From NCBI RefSeq assembly GCF_901933205.1, contig NC_044596.1, positions 6,444,214 through 6,508,213 on the forward strand: a stretch of 64,000 nucleotides of DNA. The letters are read 5' to 3'. Below are positions 11,576-23,275 of the stretch, piece after piece; position 1 is the stretch's first letter; the number at the start of each line of letters is the position of its first letter. Origin of the DNA: Camarhynchus parvulus. Its lineage: Eukaryota; Chordata; Aves; Passeriformes; Thraupidae. The position numbers and the translations under genes were made by a program. Below the pieces are notes generated by a model. It saw only the letters and a list, made by a program, of their open reading frames with translations. It searched no databases and was not told the origin of the DNA.

Positions 11576-13628
11576 GTTTCATTTCTTGGACTCTCAGTCT
11601 CACAGGAGTCTCTCTACAAACACTGTAGAGCTCTTCAGGTTCTCTTTTCTTCCTCTAAAAAAAAAAAGAAAAAAGAAAAGGCCAAAACCCCAAACAAAAC
11701 CCCCCAGCAACAAGCAAAGGAGCAGAGGGAGGCTGCAGTGAGCCCCAGGGCTGTGCTGCCATTGGCATGGGGACAGAGCAGGGACAGGCACCGCTCAGGG
11801 CTGCGCTCCAGGGAGCCCTGGATATTGGATATATTGGATATTATCATATCCCATCCCCTGAGCCCTCCCCTGTCCCTCTGCCCTGGGGCCAGGAGCAATT
11901 CCTGGCAGGGAAAGCCCTGCAGAGCAGTGCAGGAAATGGGAAGTTTCTCTGTTCTATTACCCACACCTGACATCTCTAACTCCAGAGCAGCCACCGGGCA
12001 CTCCAAACCTCCATGGTTTTACTGCTGAGCAGGGGGAGTATTTATTTTCTATGGGTTTTTACTCCATGTTCTCTAGGAAGGAGTATTGATTTGGCACAAG
12101 AGACATCAATAGATCCAAGTAACTGAATAAAGATTCTGAAGCCAGTCTTAAAAAATAATAATAATAATAATAAAAAGGGCAGCTGATAAGTGAAATGGGC
12201 CATTTATTATTCTGAAAGCCATTGGCTGCACCATTTGAATTCTTTGCTGAGTGTTGACTTTTCCAATTGCCTTCCCTACAGTTTTCTTTTCCTCTCTCCA
12301 TGAGAAATAAAACAGAGAAGGGAAGGAAGGGTAAAAGCTGTCTCCGTTATCTGCCTGTGTTTCTGGAGACTTCTCAATGCGTTTCTTTCTTAATCTGTAG
12401 GTACTTGGGCTCAGAAATGCCAATGGTGTGTTCTGGAAAATGCATGATTTCTTTGAAACAGAAAGAACATTTTCCTTTTCATACAATTTTGTTTCTGGTT
12501 TTCATCAAAGTTTTATTCTTTGAAGCTTTCTGTTCATCTCCAGAGCTTGCAGAGAGCTCTGGCACTGCAGCTCTGCTGCTCAGTTCCCAGCCTGCGTGAG
12601 GCAGGTGTGCAGGAAGAAGTCAGGGAGATGCGGGTGCAGGTTTGCACCACTGCACGCCTGAGCTCCTGGGAGCAGCAGCCCATCAGCAGCCCCTGCATCC
12701 CCTCACTCTGCTTCTCCCAGCCCAGGCAGCTCGGTGCCAATTAGCGCGGCTGGGCTGCAAAGCAGGCGTGTGAAATCCCGCTCCAAAGAAATCGATCATT
12801 ACTGGGGATAATCTGCTGTAATCTGCTAAATGCAGAGGCTTTGGGCAGTTCTGCCCTGCAGTCACGCTCTGCTCTGTGCTCCCTGCCCGAGCTGGGGCAG
12901 CAGCTGCTCCATGACATCCATTTCCCCGGATTGCTGCACTTTGCACTCTGCATTTCTGCATTTGCACCTCCCCTGAGCTCGGCATTCTCTGCACTTCCAC
13001 CAGCAAGGGAGGTGGGACAAAGTGGGGATAGCATCAGGTAAAATGGGCCGAGCAATGTGGGATCCTGGCAGGACCAGGCAGGCGGTGCTGAAATCTCCGC
13101 TCACTCCGGGGGCAGAATTTTTCCATCCCTCTCCAGTGCTACCAAAGGCTTTTGAAATCCAAACATCTTCATTAATGCCTGCTCTACCCCTTTATAAACA
13201 TGCTAAATATAAAGGGGGGAGACAAAAGGAATATAGGCTGGGGGAAAAAAAAGCTGTAATTAAGCAATGTCAGATGCCTGCAGTGTAAGTGGGAAATCTG
13301 AATAAAGACAATGGCATGTGTGAGTTAAGGGTGTGAGTCAGCCTGGAGTCAGCAAGGATTGTAAGAGCTGCCTCTGGATTGTCTCCAAGACCTAAAGCTG
13401 TACAAAAATAGGCTTCTATTGGTGGTACAGTAGTGAGGGACGTCCTACACAGGCAATTTGGCTCAGAGAGAGTTATACACTCATTGAGTTTCCACCCAAC
13501 AGCCTGGCCTGCCTTGCTCAATTAATGCGACAGAAGAGTTTACTCTCTGGCAGGAAGTGACAAAGAGAATTTTCTATGAAGAAAACCGAAAGTGAACAAG
13601 ACATTATACAAACCATTAAAAATTTGCC

Positions 13629-13655
13629 TTTTTTTTTTTTTTTAATTTTTTTTTT
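13629..13655. repeat. T15-AA-T10 homopolymer tract
   Basis: Fifteen T, two A and ten T in AT-rich intergenic sequence. No adjoining retroposon body is recognised. Confidence 0.9.
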
Positions 13656-13894
13656 GTGAGCAACAGCTTCTGGCAGATGAATAATTTGGAAGTGAGAGTC
13701 ATATTTTGAGACAGAGCAGGAGCCCTTGATCTGAAACTAATTTGTTGTCAAAAAGAGTTAAGGGATTTTAAGCTGGGCTTTATCTCGAGCAGAATAAGGC
13801 AATGTAAATACCTTATTATTCACTCAGCTCCTCCACTGGCACAAGAACTTTATGCTGCTTTAGGTCCCCTTTGAAATGGTGTGAAGCCAATGAG

Positions 13895-13985
13895 GTCCAG
13901 GGTGGGAATTTGGGGTGTCCTGTACTGGATTTGGATGATCCCTGGGGGTCCCCTCCAGCTCAGGGTATTCTGTGGTTCTGTGAAA
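13895..13985 (+). mobile_element. Degenerate CR1 3'-end fragment
   Basis: GGATTTGGATGATCCCTGGG, GGTCCCCTCCAGCTCAGGG and TATTCTGTGGTTCTGTGA correspond in order to the sense CR1 3' end with two tail units. Divergence is high. Confidence 0.7.
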
Positions 13986-14388
13986 TGAGCAAAGGAGTTC
14001 ATAGTGGTTGGCCAAATTATTTATTGCCAATAATTTACACAAATAACTTAGACGTTTTTGGTCAATACATTATTTGTGGCTGTTTTTCTGTCGCTAATTG
14101 TTCAGGCATTGAGGCACCGGTGTGGTGCTCAATTAGTGATTAATTCCCTGATGCCACCTTTCACCCCCTGTGGGATGTGAGTGACTGCAGCCCTTGCTCC
14201 CTTCTGGGACGCAGATTGCTGGCCCAGTGCATCTCCCACATCTTCATTCACAGATCTTTATTCAAAGCTCCTTTTTGGCTCTGATTTGCGTGGAGGAAAA
14301 TCTGTTTGTAGGGCTGGGGAGAGGCTGGAATGGTGTTTTGCATGGCTGGGTGCAGCCAGCAGCCACAGCCCTGCCCTGACCCCAGGAT

Positions 14389-14475
14389 GCTGCAGCAGCA
14401 CCCATGCAGCAGAGCTGCAGCAGCGCCCATGTAGCAGAGCTGCAGCAGCGCCCATGCAGCAGAGCTGCGGTGGCA
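14389..14475. repeat. 25-bp CAG-containing minisatellite, 3.5 units
   Basis: GCTGCAGCAGC(A/G)CCCATG recurs at 14389, 14414 and 14439, with a partial, mutated copy at 14464. The period is exactly 25 bp. Confidence 0.9.
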
Positions 14476-14539
14476 GCACACAGGGGAGGGCTCCCAGTGC
14501 CAGGGCAGGGCTGGATGGGAATTGGGAATTGGGAATTGT

Positions 14540-14700
14540 TCCCTGGCACAGCTGGGGCTGCCCTGGACCCCTGGCAGTGCCCAAGGTTGGACACTGGGGC
14601 TGGGGCACCCTGGGATGGTGGAAGTGTCGCTGCCATGGCAGGAGGGACACAGGATTGGATTGAAGTTCCCTTCTGACTCAAACCAGTGTGGGATGCTGTG
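14540..14700 (+). mobile_element. CR1 LINE 3'-end fragment
   Basis: CAAGGTTGGACACTGGGGCT, GGGCACCCTGGGATGGTGGA, GTGTCGCTGCCATGGCAGG and GATTGAAGTTCCCTTCTGAC follow the order of a sense-strand CR1 3' end, without a clear 8-bp tail. Confidence 0.7.
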
Positions 14701-16287
14701 AGCAAAGCCTTCTGGCAGGTGTGGGGTGTCCCCCCAGCCTGGCAGTGCCTGTGCCAGCCCCAGGGCTGGTTCTGCCCTGGAGCACAGGGAATGCCCCGGC
14801 AGGCACAGAGGGGAGGCTGGCAGGGATGGGGCTGCATTCTCGGGGTTATTCTGTGCTCCTGGCCCAGAGAGGGATCCCTGGCGCTGTCAGGGGAGCTCAG
14901 CATCATCTCTGTGACACAGATCATCCCTGGCCACGGGCTGTCAGAGCCCAGCGTGTGCTGAGCAAACAGCATCACAGAATAAAGACTTAATTACAAAGCT
15001 AATGGTTAAAGCTATTATGGTTTGTGGAAGATTGGTCATTAACTGCAGGAGGGTGAAAACCAAACATTTTTTCCTGACATTTCCTCTCAGCCACATCGAG
15101 CAAATACAAGTTTGAGGATGTAGGAACATCACACATTGCTCAGAGTGGTTGAATAGGATGGGTTGGATTTCCCTGGGTGGTTTCTGGTTGCTGAGTGGAG
15201 TTTGGCTGCCACATCTGCAGGGTCACACCACAGTTACAAGCACTCATCCTCAGAACAAACCAGAGCTGGTGGGCAGGGACGGACTCTGCCCTGGGACAGC
15301 TGCAAAATGATTTAATGAGGAGCCAGAGCCTCACCTGTGTGACCCAAAGCACCTTCCCCCTGCCATGAGAGGGGGACAAGAGCCCCTCTTCTCCCTGAGA
15401 CAAAGCACAAATCTTCCCAGCTGCCTCAGCTGCGGTGACATGTGAGCATGGTCCCAATTAGCCTCCCAGGTTCCAGTTTGTATCCAATCAAAAAGATTAT
15501 TAATGAGAATTAGGTCACTTTTAATTAGCTGCTGTTAACATCGTAGCTTCCCCTCTCCCAAAGACATCACTGTTTCTGATATTCACCATCAAGTATTCTT
15601 TCTCAGAGCAATTATCCCATCCAAACTGGTTGCTCTCACAGTTAACAATTTTCATACTAATGCATTAATTGCCCCTGGCTTAGCCACTGTCTAATCAGCA
15701 AGGTGGGTATTGGTTTCTGGAAGTGATTGATTCCAAGGGACTTTGTGCTTAATTACATTTTAGCAAACTCTGTTTTGAATCCTTAGAGAAGAGAGGCGTT
15801 TTCTGTTTGGCTTTGAACTCGCTGTGTTGGAGGGATCCAAGTATCTGAATTATTCCATTCATTCTTAAGTGTGCTCCTCATGAGATGGTGCAGTTTTGTC
15901 ACTTCTGATTCATCTTTGCCCAGAAGAGCTCACCCCAATTGTAGGGTTTGCATTAATAAGTAAGTTTGCTTTAAAAAATAATGATTACATTTTATATATA
16001 TCTGCATGTCGGGCATGGAGAGAGTAGAGTGATCTCTCAAAAAGTAATTTGTATATCAATCACTTAACTCAATGGTTTGGGATGAAATGTGCTATATAAA
16101 TGCAAGGCCATAATTCATCTTCTTTCTTCTTGTGTCTCAATTTAATTGCACCTTTATTGCCCACTCTGAGGCCCGGAGCTGCAGGGCTGGGGCAGAGCCA
16201 GGGCCCAGCTCAGGCAGGGCTGAGAGGTCCCTGGGGCTGTGGAACCCTCCTGAGCCAGTCTGGAGTCGTGGTCTGCCAGGGCTTTTC
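14701..16287. other. Intergenic; strong candidate conserved element at about 15470-16100
   Basis: 14701-15470 is GC-rich unique sequence. From 15470 it turns AT-rich, unique and rich in homeodomain-type motifs, including the 10-bp palindrome TAATGCATTA at 15658-15667. No exon is supported. Confidence 0.5.
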
Positions 16288-16545
16288 GTGGAATCCCAGA
16301 ATCCCAGAATGGTTGGGGTGGGGAGGGACCTCAGAGCCCGTCCAGTGTCCCCCTGCCATGGCAGGGACACCTTCCCCTGCCCCAGGTGGATCCAAGCCCT
16401 GTCCAGCCCTGCCCAGCCTGGCCTGGACACTGCCAGGGATGCAGGGGCAGCCACAGCTGCTCTGGGCACCTGTGCCAGGGCCTGCCCACCCTCACAGGTA
16501 TTCCTCATTCCCAAAATCCCAGTAACCCTGCAGCCCCCAGCCCTG
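16288..16545 (-). mobile_element. CR1 LINE 3'-end fragment
   Basis: On the + strand it starts with AATCCCAGAATCCCAGAATG (two tail units) and then GGTTGGGGTGGGGAGGGACC, CCCTGCCATGGCAGGGACAC, CCAAGCCCTGTCCAGCC and the GGCAGCCACAGCTGCTCTGG block. This is the longest ordinary CR1 match in the window. Confidence 0.85.
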
Positions 16546-19500
16546 GGCTCCATCCCAACCTGTGCTGATTTTCCAGAGGTGGGAGATGCTCCCATGATCT
16601 GCAGCAGTTGATCTCTGACTTCCCTTCTAAAGTTCACATTTGTTATGAGTAGGAAAACATTGGTATTCTCTGCCTGCAGCCCAAAGCAAGAGCTCTCCAG
16701 TTAATGCATGGATTTCCAGTGGAAGGGGCTGGGGAGGAGGCAAAGGGAAGTGGCAGCAGCAAAACCATTTTGTTTACAGCCTTTAGGAATTTATTTACAG
16801 TCAGAGCCATTCATGAGAGGGATGTACAGACAGATCTCACTGTTCCTGTCATATTTTCTGCTCATTATTTCTGCTTAGAAATGGTCTCATTAATCAGCTG
16901 CTCTGGGAACTCATGTGATCAGTGGTATCAAAATCACTAATCATCATAAAGAAGTGATGAAAATTCCTTTTTGCCTGCAGTTTGCTAGACCTTAGAGCAG
17001 CAGAGATTTTCTCACCTTCTCCCAGCTCTGAGCCCAAGGCTGGCAGGAGCAGCAGGCAGCTGCAGGCTCCAGCACGGGCTTGCCAATTCCAAAGAGAGGA
17101 CCAAGAACAGCAGGTCGTGGGCTACATCTCAAGGCACCAGAAAAGCTGGCAATAACTGCAAGGCTCACTGTGGAGGGATAAATGCCTGGGATCAGCTGCT
17201 GTACCCCAATTCAGCTCCGATGAGCAAAGCCCCAGCTCCAGGCGCCCCGTGTCCATCCAGGGGAGCCCTCCCACCCGAGCTCCCTGTGCTGAGCTGCTCC
17301 AACCAGCTTGGAACTATTGGATCAAGCAGCAAACAAACGTGCAGGTGGAGGAGGAAGAGAACACAAGGAGTCAGCAGCTTTGAGCATCCTCCCCCTTCAC
17401 CCAGCACCTCCAGCACACCCTGGCTCCCGAGGGGTGGGAGGAGATGGAGAGCTGTGAATGATGGGGCTGTGTCAGAAACTCTGTGGATGGGGCTGTGTCA
17501 GGAGCTCTCTGGAGCCCTGTGGATGGATGGGGCTGTGCAGGAGCTCTCCTGTGTCAGGAGCTCAGAGCACCAGCGCTGCCTCCCTCCCACAGCTGAGCCC
17601 TGCCCCAGCTGCTCTCCCATCTGCGCTCCCCAGCTGGGGCAGGGGCAGGGGCTGCTCCCAAGAAACAACACCCAGCTGGGGTGGGAGCTGGGCCCTGCAG
17701 GCTGGGGGAAAACGCGGGGACTGGGGGAGAGGGGGGCTGGAGAAAGTGTTTTTCTGCTCGAAAAATGATAAAATTTTGATAACTTCAAGCCAGCTCAACC
17801 GGCAGACAGGCAGCTCAGACAAATGTATTAAACATCAAAAGGCACAGGATGGAGAGCTCCAAATATAGATCTCTGCAATGTAATTCATTCCTGAAGCAGA
17901 AAGGGGAAACTTTGCCATAACATGTTGTGTTGAGGCCCCATTTCCACGTGTGCAATGAGCCAAGATGAAAAGGATTGCAGAGACCTGTGCCTCAGTCTCA
18001 GAGACTGAATGAGAGACCCCACAAAATTAAATGTGTGCATAAGAAGTTAACAGGAGGATATGCCCAAAGTGTCCTGAAACATTTTGCAGCTTGCTAAAGA
18101 GAGAAAAAATTCCCCACCCCAACTTCCATCATGTGAAGCCACTGAAATCATGGCAGAGATGGAAAGGCTGGATTTGGAGCTCAGGTTTTGCAGCTCTCCC
18201 TGTTTAACTGTTTCATTGGCTGCGGTTGAACTGCAGGGGGATTATTCCTGCTGCTGGGAGGAGCAGGCAGGCTCTGGAGCCTGCCAGGGCAGGAACTGCT
18301 CCTGGAAAAGCAAGAGCCCCCCGAGCCTGGTTCCTGTCTGCACCTGAGCACAGCTCAGGGAGCCCCGAGTCCTCTCAGCATCAAATACTCAAAGGGGAAA
18401 CGTCAGTGGGACTTGAGGGTGCTCTCCCAGCTCCCTTGCCCCTGAAGGTGATTGAGTGATTTTTCAGCTCCTCCTGCAGCTGGAGAAGAGGCCCCAGCGC
18501 TGCTGGGGAGCCCTGGGAGCCCCCACAGGGCTGATCCCCCTGGCCTGGGCTCCCGGAGCCCTCCTGGCGCTGTCCCGCTCTGCCCAGGGGCTGACACTGC
18601 ACAGGGCACCCTCTGGCCAGAAGTTCTCTGGGTGAGCAAGTGGGCGCACGGAGAATCTCATGATGAGTCAATGCTAATTAATGTCCACTTAGAGCAATTA
18701 TTAGCAGGCTTTAATAATTTGTAAATCTGATCTCACTAAATGACCAGAAATTATTACAAGGGATGCTCAGCTGAGAGCTTCATTAACCCTTGGTGGCACA
18801 GATCTTGTTTGGGAGCAGTGTGTGACTGACAGGGTCCTGAATGCTGTCAGCAAACAGTCCTTCTTGGCTCATTCCATCTATCTACAAATGTTACTAATCT
18901 GTTGTTAACTGTAAACGAAAGGTTTAATTGGGCTGTGTGTTTCATAGGATCACAGTTGGAATGTCCCGGTTTGGCTGGTGCAGCTCCTGGGGCTGTAACC
19001 TTGCTGGGTGGATCCAAGGTTGCAGCATGCAACACCCAGGGTCCGTTCAGCTCTGCTGGGAGCAATTTCCTATTCCTCTTTTTGTCTTGCTGATTTATGT
19101 CATTGCTGAGGAACCGAGTGCTAAAGGTAAATCAGTGCCTCGTGGCCAGGCTGCTGAGGCTGGCAGCAGAGTTGGGGCAGTGTAAGGGCAGTAAGAGAAA
19201 CTTGGTAAAAATTGATCCAAAATTTCTCCTCAGAGCCCACCTAGCTCAGGTCAAAAGGCTGCTGCGGCCCAGCCCTGGGCAGTGCCAGGAGCTCAGTGCC
19301 ATGGAGGGGCTGCCCTCCCTCTGTGGAACCATCCCGGCGTCCTCCAGGCTCCTGTGGCCACTCGCTGACCTCAGCACACTGGGGAGAGGATCCCAGGGCT
19401 CCACACCCTGTGTGCAGCAAGGGCACCGGGACCCCAGGGGCTGGGGGATATTGATGGGAAATTATGCAGCCGGCTGAAAGCTCGCTGGTGCTTTTCCCCC

Positions 19501-20730
19501 CGAGAAATCCTTGTCCTTTTGAAACCCAAAGCAAAACAGCTTAAATAGACCAAGACTTGCTTCCAACACAGCTTGTGGTGTGACTTTGCCCAAACCAGAG
19601 GACATTCTCTCAGGATGCCTTTCCCGGTGTCATTGGCTCTGGTTCCTCCCCACTGAGCCAGATCAGCCTCCTGCTCCCTCCTGCCCTCTCCAGGGCTGCC
19701 ACCTTCCCTGGCAGAGCTCCCTGGCACCCCCTGCAGGGCCCTGGCACTCTGAGGGAGGCAGGTGCCCTCTCTGGGTGAGACAGGGGGAGCTGTGGCTGCC
19801 CCCGGAGGGGCCCAGGCCAGGCTGCAGCACCCTGGCATGCTGGAAGGAGTCTGTGCCTTTCAGGTGCCTCCCAGCCCGCACAGGGATTCTGTGATTTTCC
19901 TTTCAGAGGGGAAAGGGAAGGCCAGAGGGGCTCAGCTGTGGCTGGACAGGCTGCTCTGCAGCAGGAATTGCTGCCCATGGGCACCTCAGGCAGGTCCTGT
20001 TTGGACCTGCACCTCCCAAAGCCAAACCTCAGCCCCGGGGCTGCCCCGCTGCCAGGGCTGCAGCCCGAGGGTGCTAAAAGGGTTTTAAGGCCAGTCCTTG
20101 GTGCCCAGAGCTGTTTTACCAGTTCTTTGCACGTTTTCCTCAATTTTTAAACCTTCTCTGCAGTCAAACTGGGCTCTGGGCCAGTGGATGTGTGAGTGTT
20201 TGATGCAGAGCACACCTGGGGGCAGCCTGGCCCAGCACCCCGATCCCATTCCCAGCTCCTGGGGCTGTGCCAGGGCTCACTGGGACAGGCACACAGCTCA
20301 CAGGGCTCAGCAAGTCCTGGGAATACAGAGACAGAGCTCTGCCTCTCCTCCAGCAAGACATTGCTGCTATTTAGGGTCTATTATCCTCCCCCTGCTCACC
20401 ATCAGTGTTATAAATGGGCTGGGTGTGCAGAGCAGAGAGGAGACCCCCAGGGCAGCAATTACCAGAGCTGAATTGTCTGATGCAAAAGGCAGCATTACCC
20501 TGCTGTAATCTGATCATAAAATAAATTGCATTGCCCATAAACTTGCAGAATGCTGGAGTTCCCCCCGAGTTGTTTCCAGGCATTTGGAGCCAGCAGGGAA
20601 CAGCCCAGCTCTGAGCCCCAGGGAAAGCTGTCCTGGAGCAAGGGGATGTTCACAAAGGGATTAAACTCATCCCTGCCACCCTGCCAGGGCTCATCTCCCC
20701 ACACAGCCCTGGCTGGGAATGGCAGGGAAA
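16546..20730. other. Intergenic, mixed composition, no gene
   Basis: GC-rich stretches (17.2-17.7, 18.2-18.6, 19.2-20.4 kb) alternate with AT-rich ones (16.8-16.95, 17.85-18.1, 18.65-18.8 kb). A possible CR1 tail on the + strand lies near 19805-19900 (ends GGGATTCTGTGATTTTCC), but it is too weak to list separately. Short imperfect repeats of GGATGGGGCTGTG occur at 17458-17540. Confidence 0.45.
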
Positions 20731-20870
20731 ATGGTGGAGAATGGTGGAGAACTGTGGAGAACTGTGGAGAATTGTGGAGAACTGTGGAGAATGGTGGAGA
20801 ATTGTGGAGAATGGTGGAGAATTGTGGAGAATGGTGGAGAATGGTGGAGAATTGTGGAGAACTGTGGGGA
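20731..20870. repeat. Perfect decamer array, 14 units
   Basis: Fourteen units of exactly 10 bp, of the form A(T/C)(G/T)GTGGAGA with the three variants ATGG, ACTG and ATTG at the start. There is no length change; the last-but-one unit reads ACTGTGGGGA. Units are in step with the DNA helical turn. Frames on both strands stay open through it. Confidence 0.97.
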
Positions 20871-22974
20871 ATTGTGCCCAGGCTCTGGAGCAGCAGCTCT
20901 GGCCCTTGCCTGGTCTGACAGGGGCTGGGGCTCCTGTCCTCAGGGAGCCACACCAGCAAACTGAAGAATATGGGTTTGCCTAAAAAATGAGCTCATGCAC
21001 TTGGGGAGATCGCACATTTTAATTATTATTTAGATGACTGTGGTACCTGGAGCTGCCTTTTACAGAGCAGGTGAAGCTGCTGCCTGAGCTTTGATGGTAC
21101 AGAATTCACATTTAACCCCCAAAATGAAGAGAAACCTGGGAGGAGCCCAGAGGTTATCCCAGGAGAGCAGGAGGGCTGCAGGAAAGCAATAATTTGATAA
21201 ATGAGAGGTCCTTTGGTGACAGCCCAGCTATGGAGAGATATGTGGGGTCTGGAAGGAAGATCTGGGGAGAAGATCCATCATTTATGTGCCCAGCACTCCC
21301 TTCAGTGGGGGCAGCAGTTATTTTGCCTCTGTTCCCTTTGGTGTTTATTAATCACCAATTTAATAACCCATTAGGATTAATGAATTCAGCTGGAGGTTAC
21401 TTCCAGGTTATCCTCATGACGAAATAAACGGCATTGGAAATCCAATTAGACGCAACCATACAATAATTGTGTAAGAACATAATCCCCTCTCTGCAAGAGC
21501 AGGACAGGTGCAGCATCTCAGACCTTTTTTCCATGGAAAACCACTGGATTACATGCAGTGAAATGGGATTTGCAGCTGTAAATTCATGCACTCATGCTTA
21601 TCCTAAGGGGGTGGTGCAGCAGCGCTTGCTGAAGACAAGCCCAAAGATAAACACACTTCCAGGGTCGCAGCCAGGAGACCTGAGCTTATTAAAGTATGTT
21701 CTAATACTTTTCAAGTTATTTTCCTTTCCCTGGTGTGCTGTGTGGGCCACGAGCACCGAGGCTCAGAAATTCCCTGTTATTTTTATAGAGATACTACTAA
21801 ATCTGTTGACCCTGAACAGGTCCTGCAAACACAGAGATTTTTATAAAAGGCAAGCAAAAAAAAAAAAAAAAAAAAAGCTTCAAATCTTTGAAAATAGACC
21901 ATGGAAAAGCTTCTAAGGGCTGAGCATCTTCCCTGTTAATAAAGCCCAGTGCTGCAGACCTGGGGTTGCTGGTGAGACACTGCTGCACCTGAGGGAGCTG
22001 GGATGGAGGTGCCAGGGAGTGAAGGGCAAGGGAGTTTAAATGCTCTGAATAGGAGGAGCTGATTGCCCTGCACTGGCAGGATGTCCCATATTTTTTTAGT
22101 GTTTTTAGGCACAAAATAACCGTGCCTTTCCCCCCAGCTTTGCCTCTGTTCCCCCTGGGCAGGAGGAAGGCGGTGGAAGGTTCTGCTGTGGGTCACACAG
22201 CAGTGGCAGGGAGAGCCAGGAGCAGCTGAGCTCTGCCAGGGCAGTGCCTCGCCTGGCCAGAGCTGGAGAGAGCAGGAGAGCAGGTCCCAAGGAGTGATTA
22301 GCACTGCCTGGAGTCATCAACAGCAGCTCCGCAAGAAAGGAGTGGGCACGCTGCGCTGCTATTGCCTCCTGGCCCTTCGTGCCAACTTTCTGATTAATAA
22401 CATCCCAAGCCACTTGATGCACTATTGATTCTAAATTCAATAAGAAGAACTGGCAGCTTCTGGCAAGATCACATCATTTTTCCTCAAAAAATTTTCTCTG
22501 TTATTCACCCAGAGCCTGCCCTGGCCCAGCCTGAGGCCGTTCCCTCTGCTCCTGTCCCTGTTCCCTGGAGCAGAGCCTGACCTGGGGCTGTCCCCTCCTG
22601 GCAGGAGCTGTGCAGAGCCCCAAGGTCCCCCCGATCCCCCTTTTCTCCAGGCTGAGCCCCTTCCCAGCTCCCTCAGCCCCTCCTGGGGCTCCAGCCCCTT
22701 CCCAGCTCTGCTGCCCTTCTCTGGGAAGAGAAGCCCAAGCAATAAACAAAAGCTGTTCAGATCCATTAACAGCCTAGGAGAGAAAGGCAAATACATAACA
22801 GCGAGCAGAAGGCGGCTCAGAAAGTGTGGAGAAGCCAAGAAATATTGAGCTTTGATCCAGAGAGAGTATTTCAACAAATGCTGAATGCTTTGCAAATATT
22901 CCATGCTTGCAGGAGGCAAAACACATGGCAAGGGAGGAGTAATGATGCCCGAGGCTCCTGGGTGGGCACAGGGA
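20871..22974. other. Intergenic, no gene; A21 tract
   Basis: An A21 homopolymer lies at 21856-21876 without a recognisable retroposon upstream. AT-rich unique sequence occurs at 21190-21480 and 22380-22500. No exon is supported. Confidence 0.5.
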
Positions 22975-23275
22975 GGGCTCCAGCACACATCTGCTGCCAC
23001 TGGCACTGAGAATTATCCTTTACCTAAACCTGCACCCACAGAAAGGGCTCCAGCACATACCTGCTGGCACTGGGAACAGCACCCTTTACCTGAACCTTTA
23101 TAAACCTTTATCAGCTGCCACAGAAAGGGCTCCAGCACACATCTGGTGCCCCTGGCACTGGGATCAGCATCCTTTACCTGAACCTTTATAAACCTTTATC
23201 AGCTGCCACAGAAAGGGCTCCAGCACACATCTGCTGCCCCTGGGAACAGCATCCTTTACCTGAACCTGCACCAGC
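22975..23275. repeat. 60-88-bp tandem repeat, 4 units
   Basis: GGGCTCCAGCACA recurs at 22975, 23045, 23127 and 23215. Each unit contains CTGCTGCC and CCTTTACCTGAACC; the middle ones also contain TTTATAAACCTTTATCAGC. Unit length varies by deletion of that last block. Confidence 0.9.

Larger units (their letters stand above)
9811..13895. other. Intergenic with AT-rich islands, no gene
   Basis: Holds an A/T-only-like island (11370-11575), an (AAT)n run (12153-12172) and a T15-AA-T10 tract (13629-13655). The remainder is mid-GC unique sequence. No exon is supported. Confidence 0.5.

Noticed and set aside
19805..19900. CR1 3'-end fragment on the + strand
   Set aside because: Only the last 20 bp and one or two inner motifs fit, so it is too weak to list as a feature.
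20719..20983. Frames with regular Trp-Arg-Ile-Val-Glu-Asn repeats
   Set aside because: Translation of the 10-bp array, whose 30-bp super-period looks like a protein repeat.
21780..21876. Processed pseudogene or retroposon ending in A21
   Set aside because: The sequence before the A21 tract does not resemble a known retroposon or coding sequence, and no flanking duplication was found.
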